A DNA stretch of 64,000 bases from Streptomyces iconiensis. GTDB taxonomy: Bacteria > Actinomycetota > Actinomycetes > Streptomycetales > Streptomycetaceae. The translations under genes were made by a program, and so were the position numbers. This document shows, piece after piece, positions 1 to 8,383 of the stretch; the first letter of the stretch is position 1; each line of letters begins with the position of its first letter. The stretch lies in the NCBI RefSeq assembly GCF_028657195.3, contig NZ_JANCPR020000043.1, forward strand, positions 16,529 to 80,528, given 5' to 3'. The notes beneath the pieces were generated by a model that saw nothing but the letters and a program-made list of their open reading frames with translations, did no database searches and was not told the origin of the DNA.

Positions 1-290
1 GTCGTCGGGGCGCCCGCCGCGCCGGAGCGCAGCACGACGGTGGGGGGCAGCAGGCGGAGCCCGTCCCACTCGTGCCGCTCCAGCGCCTCCCGTACGGCGT
101 GCGGCGTGGAAGCGTCCGTTCCGAGGGCCGCGAGCACGTCGACGACCGTCTCCCGGGGCACCTGGACCTCCCGGCCCGGCGCCGGCTCGTAGGAGAGCGA
201 GACCCCGTGCGCCGCGGCGAGCCGCGCGAGGGGGGTCCCCCCGGACGGAGCCTGGGCGGGTGTCGCCCGGGACGGGCCCTGGGGGGCCAT
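1..290 (-). CDS. malQ: 4-alpha-glucanotransferase (amylomaltase), N-terminal part only
   Basis: Partial gene: the start codon ATG lies at 290-288 and the reading frame leaves the left edge after about 96 codons. The visible N-terminus contains LARLAAAHGVSLSYE, a run of the type PxRxVQVPxETVVDVLAALG and then DASTPHAVREAL, which is the N-terminal layout of actinobacterial MalQ (4-alpha-glucanotransferase). That enzyme moves maltodextrin segments between glucans in the cytoplasm. The catalytic GH77 barrel is outside the window, so the call rests on the N-terminal domain alone. The start overlaps by one base the stop codon of a possible small upstream gene. Confidence 0.7.
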   Translation of the reverse strand, partial: MAPQGPSRATPAQAPSGGTPLARLAAAHGVSLSYEPAPGREVQVPRETVVDVLAALGTDASTPHAVREALERHEWDGLRLLPPTVVLRSGAAGAPT

Positions 291-571
291 CAGATCTCCG
301 CGGGCTCCGTGCCGAATCCGGCGCCGGCCGGCTCGCTGGTCAGGGGTGCTTCGGCGAGCGGGGGCTCGCTGGTCAGGGGGGCGACGTCGGCGAGCGGGGG
401 CTCGCTGGTCAGCGGGGCTTCGGCGCATCCACAGGTGCACGAACCGTCGAGTCCGGAGTCGGGGTGGGACACACCGGACAGGTCTACCGGCTCGTGCCCC
501 CGTTTGCGGTGTGTCCGCTGGCGGGGAAGCGGGGCGAGGGCGGACATCAGAAGTTCAGCGGACGCGGCCAC
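290..571 (-). CDS. possible small protein with LTSEPPLA repeats, upstream of malQ
   Basis: A 93-codon frame whose TGA overlaps the malQ ATG (TGATG), which would allow translational coupling. The predicted protein has a charged middle (RQRTHRKRGHEP), a Cys-rich GSCTCGC, then three copies of an APLTSEPPLA-like unit. I do not recognise a family. The repeats come from a DNA-level direct repeat, so the frame may simply be passing through a minisatellite in a 5' leader. The coupling geometry is the only positive evidence that it is translated. Confidence 0.3.
   Translation of the reverse strand: MAASAELLMSALAPLPRQRTHRKRGHEPVDLSGVSHPDSGLDGSCTCGCAEAPLTSEPPLADVAPLTSEPPLAEAPLTSEPAGAGFGTEPAEI
331..424. 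repeat. three direct repeats of about 33-36 bp
   Basis: Units beginning at 331, 364 and 400 all start GCTCGCTGGTCAG and, after a variable middle, run into GGCGAGCGGG. They lie just upstream of malQ and, read on the minus strand, encode the LTSEPPLA repeats of the small upstream frame. Confidence 0.75.
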
Positions 572-1187
572 GGTGGGCCTCCGTTCGTTGACGAAAGGAT
601 GGACAGAACTGCCCCTTACCCAGTCGGTCCGGGCGCAGACGTATCCAAGGGGGGAACGTGTCCCAGCTCACTTCGGTTCCCCGCGTGGATTTCCCGGAGC
701 GGGGGACGAGCAGGCGAAGATGTGCGGGACTTTTCGGGCATCTCGCAACAGGATTTGCGTATCCCCCGGCGTGCCCCGCCTCCGCCTCCCCGGCACCCCG
801 CGCCCGGCCTCCGGCCACGGGTTTCCGGGCGGCCGACTGGCCGCGAAAACCAGCGAAGGGCGGGCCCCGAACTCCTAGAATCTGGGCGTGCGTTCCGGTT
901 CGGCGGCGTGGCCGGGTGCGGGGCGCGGATACGGTCGCGCGTACCGGTTCCGTTTGTGGCCTGTCTGTGGCAACCCTTGGTACATGCCGGGTGACCACCG
1001 CACCTAGGGTTCTGGCGGGGCCCGGACGCGTGCGCTGCGGGACATGTGCCCGTACGGAGGCAGAACGCACACCAAGCGGGACGCGCACCAAGCGGGACGC
1101 ACATCAGTGGTACGCACATCCGGCGGGACGGCGAACAGCCCGGAGGGCCCCTCCAAACGGGGCGCGGGCGACATCGGGGAGGAAGCG
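572..1187. other. intergenic region with a 16-bp repeat array
   Basis: This 616-bp stretch separates the malQ-side genes (minus) from the glycoside hydrolase (plus). I see no convincing gene. Its right end holds an array of ACGCRCAYCAAGCGGG-like units at 1065-1080, 1081-1096, 1097-1110 and 1111-1125, the last two degenerate. The array ends about 60 bp before the chosen hydrolase start, so it could be an operator array or a minisatellite. Confidence 0.5.
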
Positions 1188-4100
1188 GTGGGGACAGCGG
1201 CGCGCGGCGGCGGCGAGCGGGAGGCGCCTTCTGGAGGTGTGGGGGCGCGGGTCCGTGAGGTTCCGGGCGGCCGGGGCCGGATGAGCGCCGCCGTACTGAC
1301 GGCCGCGGTCGTCGGCGGGCTGCTCGGCGGCACGCCCGCCGCGCACGCCGCTCCCCCGCCCTCGCCCGACGACCCGTCGGCAGGCAGCCCCGACGACGAC
1401 AGCGCACGCGGGAGCCTGCCTCCGGTCTGGCCGCGCCCGCAGTCGATGCGCGAGCAGGGCGCGTTCACACGCGTCGGCCCCGAAGTGGTGCTCGTCGCCG
1501 ACGAGGACGCCGACCGGTACGCGCTGGACGTCCTGCGGGGGACCTTGCGGGACGCGGGCGTGCGCACCGTCCACGAAGCGCACCCCGGCGACACGCTGCC
1601 CGGACAGCCGCGCGGGAAAGGCCAGTCGGGCCGGGAGAAGCGGGCGAACGGGCAGCAGCAGGACGGCGACAGGCAGTCGGGGCAGTGGGGCGGTGGCCCC
1701 GGTGCGCACAGCGTGGTCGTGCGCGTGGGCGAGAAGTCGGCGGGCGCGGCGCTGCGCGCCCTGCGCGCACCCGAGCGGGGCGACCTGCCCCGTGGCGGTT
1801 ACCGGCTGGCCACGGGCACGCACGACGGGCGGGACACCGTGGCGCTCGAAGGCGCCGACGGGGAGGGGCTGTTCTACGCCGCGCAGACCCTGCGGCAGCT
1901 CCTCACGGAGCGCGGCGGCTCGCACGGCTTTCCCGGAGTGGCCGTACGGGACTGGCCGACCGCGGCGGCGCGCGGTACGACGGAGGGCTTCTACGGACAG
2001 CCCTGGTCGCACGAAGAGCGCCTCTCCCAGATCGACTTCCTGGGGCGCACCAAACAGAACCGCTACTTGTACGCACCGGGCGACGATCCCTACCGCCAGT
2101 CGTCCCGCTGGCGCGACCCGTATCCGGCCGCCGAGCGCGCCGCCTTCCGGCAGCTCGCCGAGCGCGCGAAGCGCAACCATGTGGTGCTCGGTTGGGCCGT
2201 CTCGCCCGGACAGGGCCTGTGTTTCTCCTCCGAGGAGGACAGGAAGGCACTGCTGCGCAAGGTGGACGCCATGTGGGCGCTGGGCGTGCGCTCCTTCCAG
2301 CTCCGCTTCGAGGACGTGAGCTACAGCGAGTGGCACTGCGGGGACGACGCCGACAAGTACGGCTCAGGCCCCGAGTCGGCGGCACGCGCCCAGGCGGAAC
2401 TCTCCAACGCGGTGGCCGAGCACCTGTCCTCGCGGCATCCGGAAGCGGAGCCGCTGTCGGTGATGCCGACGGAGTTCTACCAGAAGGGCAGAACGGCCTA
2501 CCGCAAGGCGCTCGCAGGTGAGCTGAACGACCGGGTGCACATCGGCTGGAGCGGCGTCGGCGTGGTGCCACGCACCATCTCGGGCGGCGAACTGGCGGGG
2601 GCGCGCGCCGCTTTCCCGCACCACGGCCTGGTGACGATGGACAACTACCCGGTCAACGACTTCGCGCAGGACCGCATCTTCCTCGGCCCCTACCGGGGCA
2701 GGGAGCCCGCTGTCGCGACCGGTTCGGCCGCGGTGCTCACCAACGCCATGAAGCAGCCGACCGCCTCCCGCATCCCGCTGTTCACGGCAGCCGACTACGC
2801 GTGGAACCCCCGGGGTTACCGCCCGCAGGAGTCCTGGAAGGCCGCCATCGACGAGGTCGCGGGCGGGCCGGGCGCCGCCCCCCGTACGCGCGCCGCCGTG
2901 CACGCGCTGGCGGAGAACGACGCCTCCTCCGTGCTGGACAGCGAGGAGTCGGCGTATCTGCGCCCGCTGCTGGACGCCTTCTGGAAGGCGTACAAGGGCG
3001 GCGACGGCGCGAGCCTGGAGTCGGCGGGCCGGCGGCTGCGCGCGGCCTTCGGAACGATGCGCACGGCGCCCTCACGGGTCCCGGCCCAGCTGGCAGGGGA
3101 AGTACGGCCCTGGCTGGAGGAGTTGGCCCGGCTGGGCGAGGCGGGCGAGCGGTCCGTCGACATGCTGCTGGCGCAGTCCAGGCACGAGGGCGCAGCGGCC
3201 TGGGAGGCCCAGCTGGACGTGCGGCGGCTGCGCGGCGAGAGCGCACGGGCGAAGGCCACGGTCGGCAAGGGTGTGCTGACGGACTTCGCCGACAAGGCAC
3301 TCCGCGTCTCCGACGAATGGACGGGCGTCACCGAGAAGTCCCCGGGCGGCAAGCCGAAGAACCGGCCGGAGAGCGAGGGCGAGAGCAAGAAGAAGACGGA
3401 GGAGAAGGGCGGCGAGAAGAGCGGCAAGAGCAGCGAGAGCGGCGGCGCGACCCGGGGCGGTGGCGGCCCCGACGGGAGCGGCGGCCGGGACGCGTTGACC
3501 GTGACCGGCACGCCGGACGCACTGCCGGGCTCGCCCCTGTCGGCCGTCGTGGACGGCGACCCGGACACGGTGTACCGCGCGGCCGGCACCCCGTCCACCG
3601 CGCACTTCCTGCGGGAGCGCCCGCCCATGCTGGTGCCCCCGAACCAGGCGGACGGGGCGCACACGCGGGCTGCCGGGGACACAGGGGCAGCCCGGGAGGA
3701 GACCCGCTCGGCGCTCACCGTGCGGCTGCCCGAGCCGCGTCGGCTACGTGCCGTCACGGTGCTGTCGGGCCCCCGTTCCGGCACGAGGGCACATGTGGAG
3801 GTGCACCTTCCCGGCAAGGGCTGGAAGCGGCTCGGCGCCCTGTCGGACACCGGCTGGACACAGCTGCCCAGCACCACAGCACAGGCCGACGCCGTCCGTC
3901 TGACCTGGGCGAACAACTCCGAACCGCCCGTCGTGCACGAGGTCACGCCCTGGTACGCGGACGGCCCCGACACCTCGCTCGCGCTGCCCCGTACGACCGT
4001 GGACGCGGCCATCGGCGGCGGCCCGACGCGGGCGCACGCGCGGCTGACCGGGCACCGGCCGGCCGACGCGCGGGGCAAGGTCACGGCCAAGGCGCCCAAG

Positions 4101-4805
4101 GGCTTCACGGTCCGCACACCCCTGCGGACGACCGTACGGCAGGGCAGCACGGTGGACGTGCCGCTGCGGATCACGGCGGACAGCTCGGTCAAGCCCGGGA
4201 GTTACGGGATTCCGGTGTCCTTCGACGGGGAACGCACCACGCTCACCGTGCGGGCCTACCCACGTACGTCAGGGCCCGACCTGGCGCGGGAGGGCAGCGC
4301 GAAGTCCTCGGGTGACGAGACCGACGACTTCCCCGCCTCCGCTGCCATCGACGGCAAGCGCGGCACACGCTGGTCCTCGCCGGCGAAGGACGGTGAGTGG
4401 GTGCAGGTCGAGCTGCCCGAACGCACGCGCGTCGGCCGGGTGGTGCTCCGCTGGCAGGACGCCTACGCCTCGCGCTACCGCGTCCAGGTCTCGCCCGACG
4501 GCAAGCGGTGGCGCACGGCGGCGACCGTACGGGAGAGCAAGGGCGGGCGTGAGTCGGTGCGCATGGACTCACCGCGCGACACCCGGTTCGTGCGCGTCCA
4601 GGGCGACGAGCGGGCGACGCGCTTCGGTATCTCGCTCTACTCGTTCGAGGTCTACGCCGTCGACACCGGCAAGGGCGCGCACGCGGGACAGCGCTCACGC
4701 CCGGAGAACGAACGGCCGGGGAACGAGCGGACGAAGGCGCGTACGGGCGACGGCACGGGGAAGGCACGGCACGCGCGGCGCACAGGCAGCGGGCGCGGGG
4801 AATGA
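1188..4805 (+). CDS. secreted GH84-type beta-N-acetylglucosaminidase (hyaluronidase-like) with NEW3-like and F5/8C domains
   Basis: About 1205 residues. GTG 1188 is chosen because GGGGAGGA sits 5 bp upstream; ATG 1281 is the alternative. Residues 32-54 form an export signal ending AHA|A. An N-terminal GH20b-like domain (LPPVWPRPQSM) is followed by a GH84 barrel with TTEGFYGQPWS, YAPGDDPY and VLGWAVSPG. GH84 enzymes use two adjacent aspartates; here the pair reads E375-D376 in FEDVSYSEWHC. After the barrel come a Lys/Glu/Gly-rich linker, a region resembling F5/8C, a NEW3-like beta domain (VKPGSYGIPVSF) and a clear F5/8 type C (CBM32-like) module. The tail is basic. The likely role is extracellular removal of N-acetylhexosamine from glycans. 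It lies near, but not in an operon with, a ROK regulator. Confidence 0.85.
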   Translation: MGTAARGGGEREAPSGGVGARVREVPGGRGRMSAAVLTAAVVGGLLGGTPAAHAAPPPSPDDPSAGSPDDDSARGSLPPVWPRPQSMREQGAFTRVGPEVVLVADEDADRYALDVLRGTLRDAGVRTVHEAHPGDTLPGQPRGKGQSGREKRANGQQQDGDRQSGQWGGGPGAHSVVVRVGEKSAGAALRALRAPERGDLPRGGYRLATGTHDGRDTVALEGADGEGLFYAAQTLRQLLTERGGSHGFPGVAVRDWPTAAARGTTEGFYGQPWSHEERLSQIDFLGRTKQNRYLYAPGDDPYRQSSRWRDPYPAAERAAFRQLAERAKRNHVVLGWAVSPGQGLCFSSEEDRKALLRKVDAMWALGVRSFQLRFEDVSYSEWHCGDDADKYGSGPESAARAQAELSNAVAEHLSSRHPEAEPLSVMPTEFYQKGRTAYRKALAGELNDRVHIGWSGVGVVPRTISGGELAGARAAFPHHGLVTMDNYPVNDFAQDRIFLGPYRGREPAVATGSAAVLTNAMKQPTASRIPLFTAADYAWNPRGYRPQESWKAAIDEVAGGPGAAPRTRAAVHALAENDASSVLDSEESAYLRPLLDAFWKAYKGGDGASLESAGRRLRAAFGTMRTAPSRVPAQLAGEVRPWLEELARLGEAGERSVDMLLAQSRHEGAAAWEAQLDVRRLRGESARAKATVGKGVLTDFADKALRVSDEWTGVTEKSPGGKPKNRPESEGESKKKTEEKGGEKSGKSSESGGATRGGGGPDGSGGRDALTVTGTPDALPGSPLSAVVDGDPDTVYRAAGTPSTAHFLRERPPMLVPPNQADGAHTRAAGDTGAAREETRSALTVRLPEPRRLRAVTVLSGPRSGTRAHVEVHLPGKGWKRLGALSDTGWTQLPSTTAQADAVRLTWANNSEPPVVHEVTPWYADGPDTSLALPRTTVDAAIGGGPTRAHARLTGHRPADARGKVTAKAPKGFTVRTPLRTTVRQGSTVDVPLRITADSSVKPGSYGIPVSFDGERTTLTVRAYPRTSGPDLAREGSAKSSGDETDDFPASAAIDGKRGTRWSSPAKDGEWVQVELPERTRVGRVVLRWQDAYASRYRVQVSPDGKRWRTAATVRESKGGRESVRMDSPRDTRFVRVQGDERATRFGISLYSFEVYAVDTGKGAHAGQRSRPENERPGNERTKARTGDGTGKARHARRTGSGRGE

Positions 4806-4944
4806 GGCGGCGGGCCGGCCCACCGACCGTGCCACCGACCGCCGCCCTCCCGTCGACCGCTGCCGTGCCGCCGACCGCCACCGTGCCGCCGGGCACCGTG
4901 ACCGGCGCCGCACCTGCGGGCGTGCCCACAACAAAGCCCGGCTC

Positions 4945-5484
4945 TCAGGCAGAGGATCTGCCGTCGATCCGGGCGAGGTCGTCGTCCGCGCCGTAGGGCT
5001 GGAGGTAGGGCAGCCAGCGCGGATCCCTATGGCCTGTCCCGATGATCCGCCAGGCCAGCCCGGAAGGTGGCGCGGGTTGATGGCGCAACCGCCAGCCCAG
5101 CTCGGCCACATGGCGGTCCGCTTTCACATGGTTGCAGCGGCGGCAGGCCGCCACGACGTTGTCCCAGGCATGGGGGCCTCCCCTGCTGCGGGGGATGACG
5201 TGGTCGACGCTGGTTGCGACGCCACCGCAGTACGCGCACCTGCCGCCGTCCCTGGCGAACAGCGCGCGGCGCGTGAGAGGAACAGACCCCCGAAAGGGCA
5301 CCCTCACGAACCGCTTGAGACGGACGACACTCGGGGCGGGTATGACTCGGGTCGCGCTGTGCATCAGGGCGCCGGAGTCCTCCAGGCTGATCGCCTTTTC
5401 GTTGAGGACGAGGATGAGCGCGCGGCGTAGCGGTACGACGCCGAGCGGCTCGTACGACGCGTTGAGGACCAGGACATGCGGCAC
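4945..5484 (-). CDS. HNH endonuclease family protein
   Basis: A 179-residue protein. GTG 5484 is chosen because GGAGG (5493-5489) sits 4 bp before it. The N-terminal module VLVLNASYEPLGVVPLRRA is followed by a zinc-binding HNH nuclease fold: CAYCGG, then SVDHVIPRSRGG, then WDNVVAACRRCN. The two CxxC pairs and the DHVIP histidine are the expected metal and catalytic positions. Proteins of this architecture are widespread single-copy genes in actinobacteria and their physiological DNA substrate is not established. It converges on the upstream glycosidase gene and is divergent from the MscS gene. Confidence 0.88.
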   Translation of the reverse strand: MPHVLVLNASYEPLGVVPLRRALILVLNEKAISLEDSGALMHSATRVIPAPSVVRLKRFVRVPFRGSVPLTRRALFARDGGRCAYCGGVATSVDHVIPRSRGGPHAWDNVVAACRRCNHVKADRHVAELGWRLRHQPAPPSGLAWRIIGTGHRDPRWLPYLQPYGADDDLARIDGRSSA

Positions 5485-5787
5485 GGTGCCTCCTTGTACG
5501 TCGGCGGCGCGTGGCTCGCGCCGGGACGATCTCCCCTCAGTGTGTCCCGTGCCCTGGTGACTTCGCCACCACGACCGGGTAACCCACTGAGCGTGTTTTG
5601 GACCACATCACGTCCGTCACCTGTCGCAACACCGTTCCCGCCCGGTCACTCGCGGCCTCCGGTCGGGTGGCAGGACCGGGCTCATATTGCTCGTTGGCGC
5701 CGAATGTGAAGGCCCTGCGCCGTTAGTGTGGTCGCGGCATCCGCACCCCTGCCTTCGGGTGCCGCTCGCACGGAAGGTCACACCCCT

Positions 5788-6798
5788 GTGTTCTGGCTGA
5801 TCAGCGCGTCTCCGTCGCCCGAAGGACCCGACCCGGCCCGCTCCCTGGAGGACGCGCAGGAGCGGGCCGGCGAGGCTGCCGGATGGCTGGGCGAGAACTG
5901 GTCGCACTGGCTGACTTCCGGCCTCCGCATCCTGTTCATCTGCGTCGTCGCCGTGGTGCTCCGCTACGTGATACGGCGGGCCATCACCCAGCTCATAGCG
6001 CGGATGAACCGCAGATCCGAGGTCGCGGACAGCGGCAACGCGCTGCGCGGACTCCTGGTCAACGGCGAGCGCAGAAGGCAGCGCTCCGAGGCCATCGGGT
6101 CCGTGCTCAGGAACGTCGCCTCGTTCGTCATCCTCGGCACGGCGGCACTGACCGTGCTGTCGGGCCTGGGCATCAATCTGGCCCCGCTGCTGGCCAGCGC
6201 CGGTGTCGCCGGTGTGGCGCTCGGCTTCGGCGCGCGCAACCTGGTCACCGACCTGCTCGCGGGCATGTTCATGCTGCTGGAGGACCAGTACGGCGTCGGC
6301 GACCACGTGGACGTGGGCGAGGCGTCGGGCACGGTGATGGAGATCGGACTGCGCGTGACGCAGCTGCGCGGCGACGGCGGCGAGATCTGGTACATCCGCA
6401 ATGGCGAGATCAAGCGGGTCGGAAACCTCAGCCAGGGCTGGGCGATGGCCTCACTGGACGTGCAGGTGCGCTCCAGCGAGGACCTGGTCGAGGTGCGGTC
6501 GGCCATCACGGCGGCGGGCGAGGAGATGAGCAAGTCCAGCCCGTGGGACGAGGTTCTGTGGGAGCCCGTCGAGGTGCTGGGCCTGGACGAGGTGACGCTC
6601 GACTCGATGATGCTGCGGGTCTCCGTCAAGACGATGCCGGGCAAGGCACTGGGTGTCGAACGGGAGTTGCGCTGGCGCATCAAGAAGGCACTGGACCGGC
6701 GGGGCATCCAGATCGTGGACGACCACTCCCTCGCGATCGAGGCCGGCCGCCCCGTGACCACCCTCGACAAGGGCGAGGGCATCCCCTTCCAGCGCTGA
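5788..6798 (+). CDS. small-conductance mechanosensitive channel, MscS family
   Basis: About 336 residues from GTG 5788, which has GGAAGG 10 bp upstream; GTG 5728 would add 20 residues without a good ribosome site. Membrane helices occur at LRILFICVVAVVLRYVI, SFVILGTAALTVLSGLGI and the pore-lining LLASAGVAGVALGFGARN. This is followed by the MscS beta domain signature FMLLEDQYGVGDHVDVG and the C-terminal cage (WELRWRIK-like). The Gly/Ala-spaced TM3 and the FGARNLVTDLLAG stretch are diagnostic. The role is release of solutes on hypo-osmotic shock at the cytoplasmic membrane. Stand-alone gene. Confidence 0.92.
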   Translation: MFWLISASPSPEGPDPARSLEDAQERAGEAAGWLGENWSHWLTSGLRILFICVVAVVLRYVIRRAITQLIARMNRRSEVADSGNALRGLLVNGERRRQRSEAIGSVLRNVASFVILGTAALTVLSGLGINLAPLLASAGVAGVALGFGARNLVTDLLAGMFMLLEDQYGVGDHVDVGEASGTVMEIGLRVTQLRGDGGEIWYIRNGEIKRVGNLSQGWAMASLDVQVRSSEDLVEVRSAITAAGEEMSKSSPWDEVLWEPVEVLGLDEVTLDSMMLRVSVKTMPGKALGVERELRWRIKKALDRRGIQIVDDHSLAIEAGRPVTTLDKGEGIPFQR

Positions 6799-6837
6799 GC
6801 GCTCCGCACGCGGGCGGTCCCGGCGGGCCGGCGGTTC

Positions 6838-6894
6838 ACCGACTCACCGACCCGCCAGGTCGCCGACTCACCGGGTCGCCGGGTCGCCGGGTCG
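6838..6894. repeat. short GGGTCGCC / GACTCACC repeats
   Basis: The spacer after the mscS-type gene contains GACTCACCG three times and three consecutive GGGTCGCC units. No gene is visible here. Confidence 0.55.
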
Positions 6895-6991
6895 GCAGCC
6901 TGGAAGCCCGGCAGCAGGCGCGTCGCGGCGGACCGGGAGGGCGGTTCCCCCGCCCCCTCGGTCCGCCCAACCGGTGGGCGTGCGCCGCCCA

Positions 6992-7020
6992 TTGACGGTC
7001 CCCGGGCGGGGGCCTACGGT
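6992..7020 (+). promoter_or_regulatory. promoter of the ROK regulator gene (TTGACG-N17-TACGGT)
   Basis: TTGACG at 6992-6997 and TACGGT at 7015-7020 are separated by 17 bp, a good housekeeping-sigma (HrdB) promoter. Transcription would start near 7027, immediately before the inverted repeat that precedes the ROK gene. Confidence 0.6.
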
Positions 7021-7029
7021 CCCACATAA

Positions 7030-7052
7030 TGGGAAACCTTCCTAACAGTTAG
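7030..7052. promoter_or_regulatory. candidate ROK operator
   Basis: Between the predicted transcription start and the ribosome site lies GGGAAACCTTCCTAACAG followed by TTAG. CTAAC-A-GTTAG (7042-7052) is a perfect inverted repeat, and AAACCTTCC has the purine-to-pyrimidine switch seen in operators of Streptomyces ROK repressors. Its position over the start of transcription suggests autoregulation. Confidence 0.55.
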
Positions 7053-7069
7053 CTATGGAGGCAGCGCCG

Positions 7070-8284
7070 ATGGCCGGGACGACTCCGGGGACGCCACGCG
7101 TGCTGCGGGCGATGAACGACCGGGCCGCGCTCGACCTCCTGCTCGCGCACGGGCCGCTCTCTCGCGGGCGCATCGGCAAGCTGACGGGCCTGTCCAAGCC
7201 CACGGCCTCCCAGCTGCTCGTCCGCCTGGAGGCGGCGGGGCTCGTCGTCGTCACCGGAAAGAGCGAGGGCCGGCCAGGACCCAACGCGCAGCTGTACGCG
7301 GTCAATCCGGACGCCGCGCATGTCGCGGCGATCGATGTCACCTCACTGCGGCTGCGCGCTGCCGTGGCCGACATCACGGGCCGCACCGCGGGGACGTACG
7401 AGGTGCCCACGCCGGGACGGCGCTCGGCGGGGACCGTCCGGCAGGTGGCTGACGCGGTGTACGGCGCAGCGAAGGCGGCCGGAGTGCGCACGGAGGACCT
7501 CCAGCGCCTCGTCATCGGTACCCCGGGGGCCTTCGACCCCAGCACGGGACGCCTCAGGTACGCCTCCCACCTGCCGGGCTGGCACTCCCCCACCCTGCTG
7601 GACGAGCTGGCAGCCGCGCTGCCGATGCCGCTGGAGTACGACAACGACGTCAACCTCGTGGCGCTCGCCGAGCAGCGCCTCGGCGCGGCACGCGACCACG
7701 ACGACTTCGTGCTGTTCTGGAACGAACAGGGCATCGGTGCGGCGCTCGTCATCGGAGGGCGTATGCACCGCGGCTGGACGGGCGGGGCCGGCGAGGTCGG
7801 CTTCCTACCGGTCCCCGGCACCCCGCTCGTCCGCAGGCCGGCGCAGGCCAACAGCGGCGGGTTCCAGGAACTCGCGGGCGCCAACGCTGTGTTGCGGCTC
7901 GCCGGTGAACTCGGCCTGGAGTACGACCCGCAGGCGGAGATGAAGGACGCGGCGGCCGGGCTGCTGGCCCGGGCCACGGCGGACGACAATGTGCCGGACG
8001 AGGGCCCGTACGCGGAGTTGCTGCGCCGCTTCGCCACCGGGGTCGCCGTCGGGCTTGCCTCGCTGGTGGCCGTGCTGGACCCGCAGCTCATCGTGCTGTC
8101 CGGGGGTGTGCTGGCCGCCGGAGGGGAACAGCTGCGCGAGCTGGTGCGCGCCGAGCTGGCTGAACTCGCCGTTCCGCGCCCCAGGTTGGTGCTCGGCACC
8201 GTGACGGAGCACCCCGTACTGAGCGGGGCGCTGGAGAGCGCGCTGGCGACGACCCGCGACGAGGTGTTCGACACCTCACACTGA
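7070..8284 (+). CDS. ROK-family transcriptional repressor
   Basis: About 404 residues. ATG 7070 is preferred over ATG 7055 because GGAGG (7057-7061) lies 8 bp before it. An N-terminal winged helix (LLAHGPLSRGRIGKLTGLSKPTASQLLVRLEAAGLV) reads DNA. A ROK sugar-kinase-like domain follows, with LRLAVADITG-type and DNDVNLVALAEQ motifs and GGAGEVGFLP. The usual ROK zinc motif CxCGxxGCxE is absent: after GEVGFLP there are no cysteines, so effector binding must be zinc-independent. The chromosomal position resembles that of CsnR, the repressor of chitosan/glucosamine use, but the transporter genes expected downstream are not here, so I leave the specificity open. Confidence 0.88.
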   Translation: MAGTTPGTPRVLRAMNDRAALDLLLAHGPLSRGRIGKLTGLSKPTASQLLVRLEAAGLVVVTGKSEGRPGPNAQLYAVNPDAAHVAAIDVTSLRLRAAVADITGRTAGTYEVPTPGRRSAGTVRQVADAVYGAAKAAGVRTEDLQRLVIGTPGAFDPSTGRLRYASHLPGWHSPTLLDELAAALPMPLEYDNDVNLVALAEQRLGAARDHDDFVLFWNEQGIGAALVIGGRMHRGWTGGAGEVGFLPVPGTPLVRRPAQANSGGFQELAGANAVLRLAGELGLEYDPQAEMKDAAAGLLARATADDNVPDEGPYAELLRRFATGVAVGLASLVAVLDPQLIVLSGGVLAAGGEQLRELVRAELAELAVPRPRLVLGTVTEHPVLSGALESALATTRDEVFDTSH

Positions 8285-8320
8285 GGGACACCGCACACCT
8301 CGGCGTCCCCGGCATGTGGC

Positions 8321-8377
8321 GAACGCCACGTCCGGTTCCCCGGGCCCTGAGGCTCCGGGGAACCGGACGTGGCGTTC
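8321..8377. terminator. perfect 23-bp hairpin between convergent genes
   Basis: Arms at 8321-8343 (GAACGCCACGTCCGG...) and 8355-8377 are exactly complementary, with an 11-nt loop. It sits between the stop codons of the ROK gene (plus) and the FHA gene (minus) and can act as a bidirectional terminator. Confidence 0.9.
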
Positions 8378-8383
8378 TGCGTT

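Noticed and set aside
5728..5790. Earlier GTG 5728 as the start of the MscS channel
   Set aside because: No ribosome site; the added residues are not typical of the family, while GTG 5788 has GGAAGG at a usable distance.
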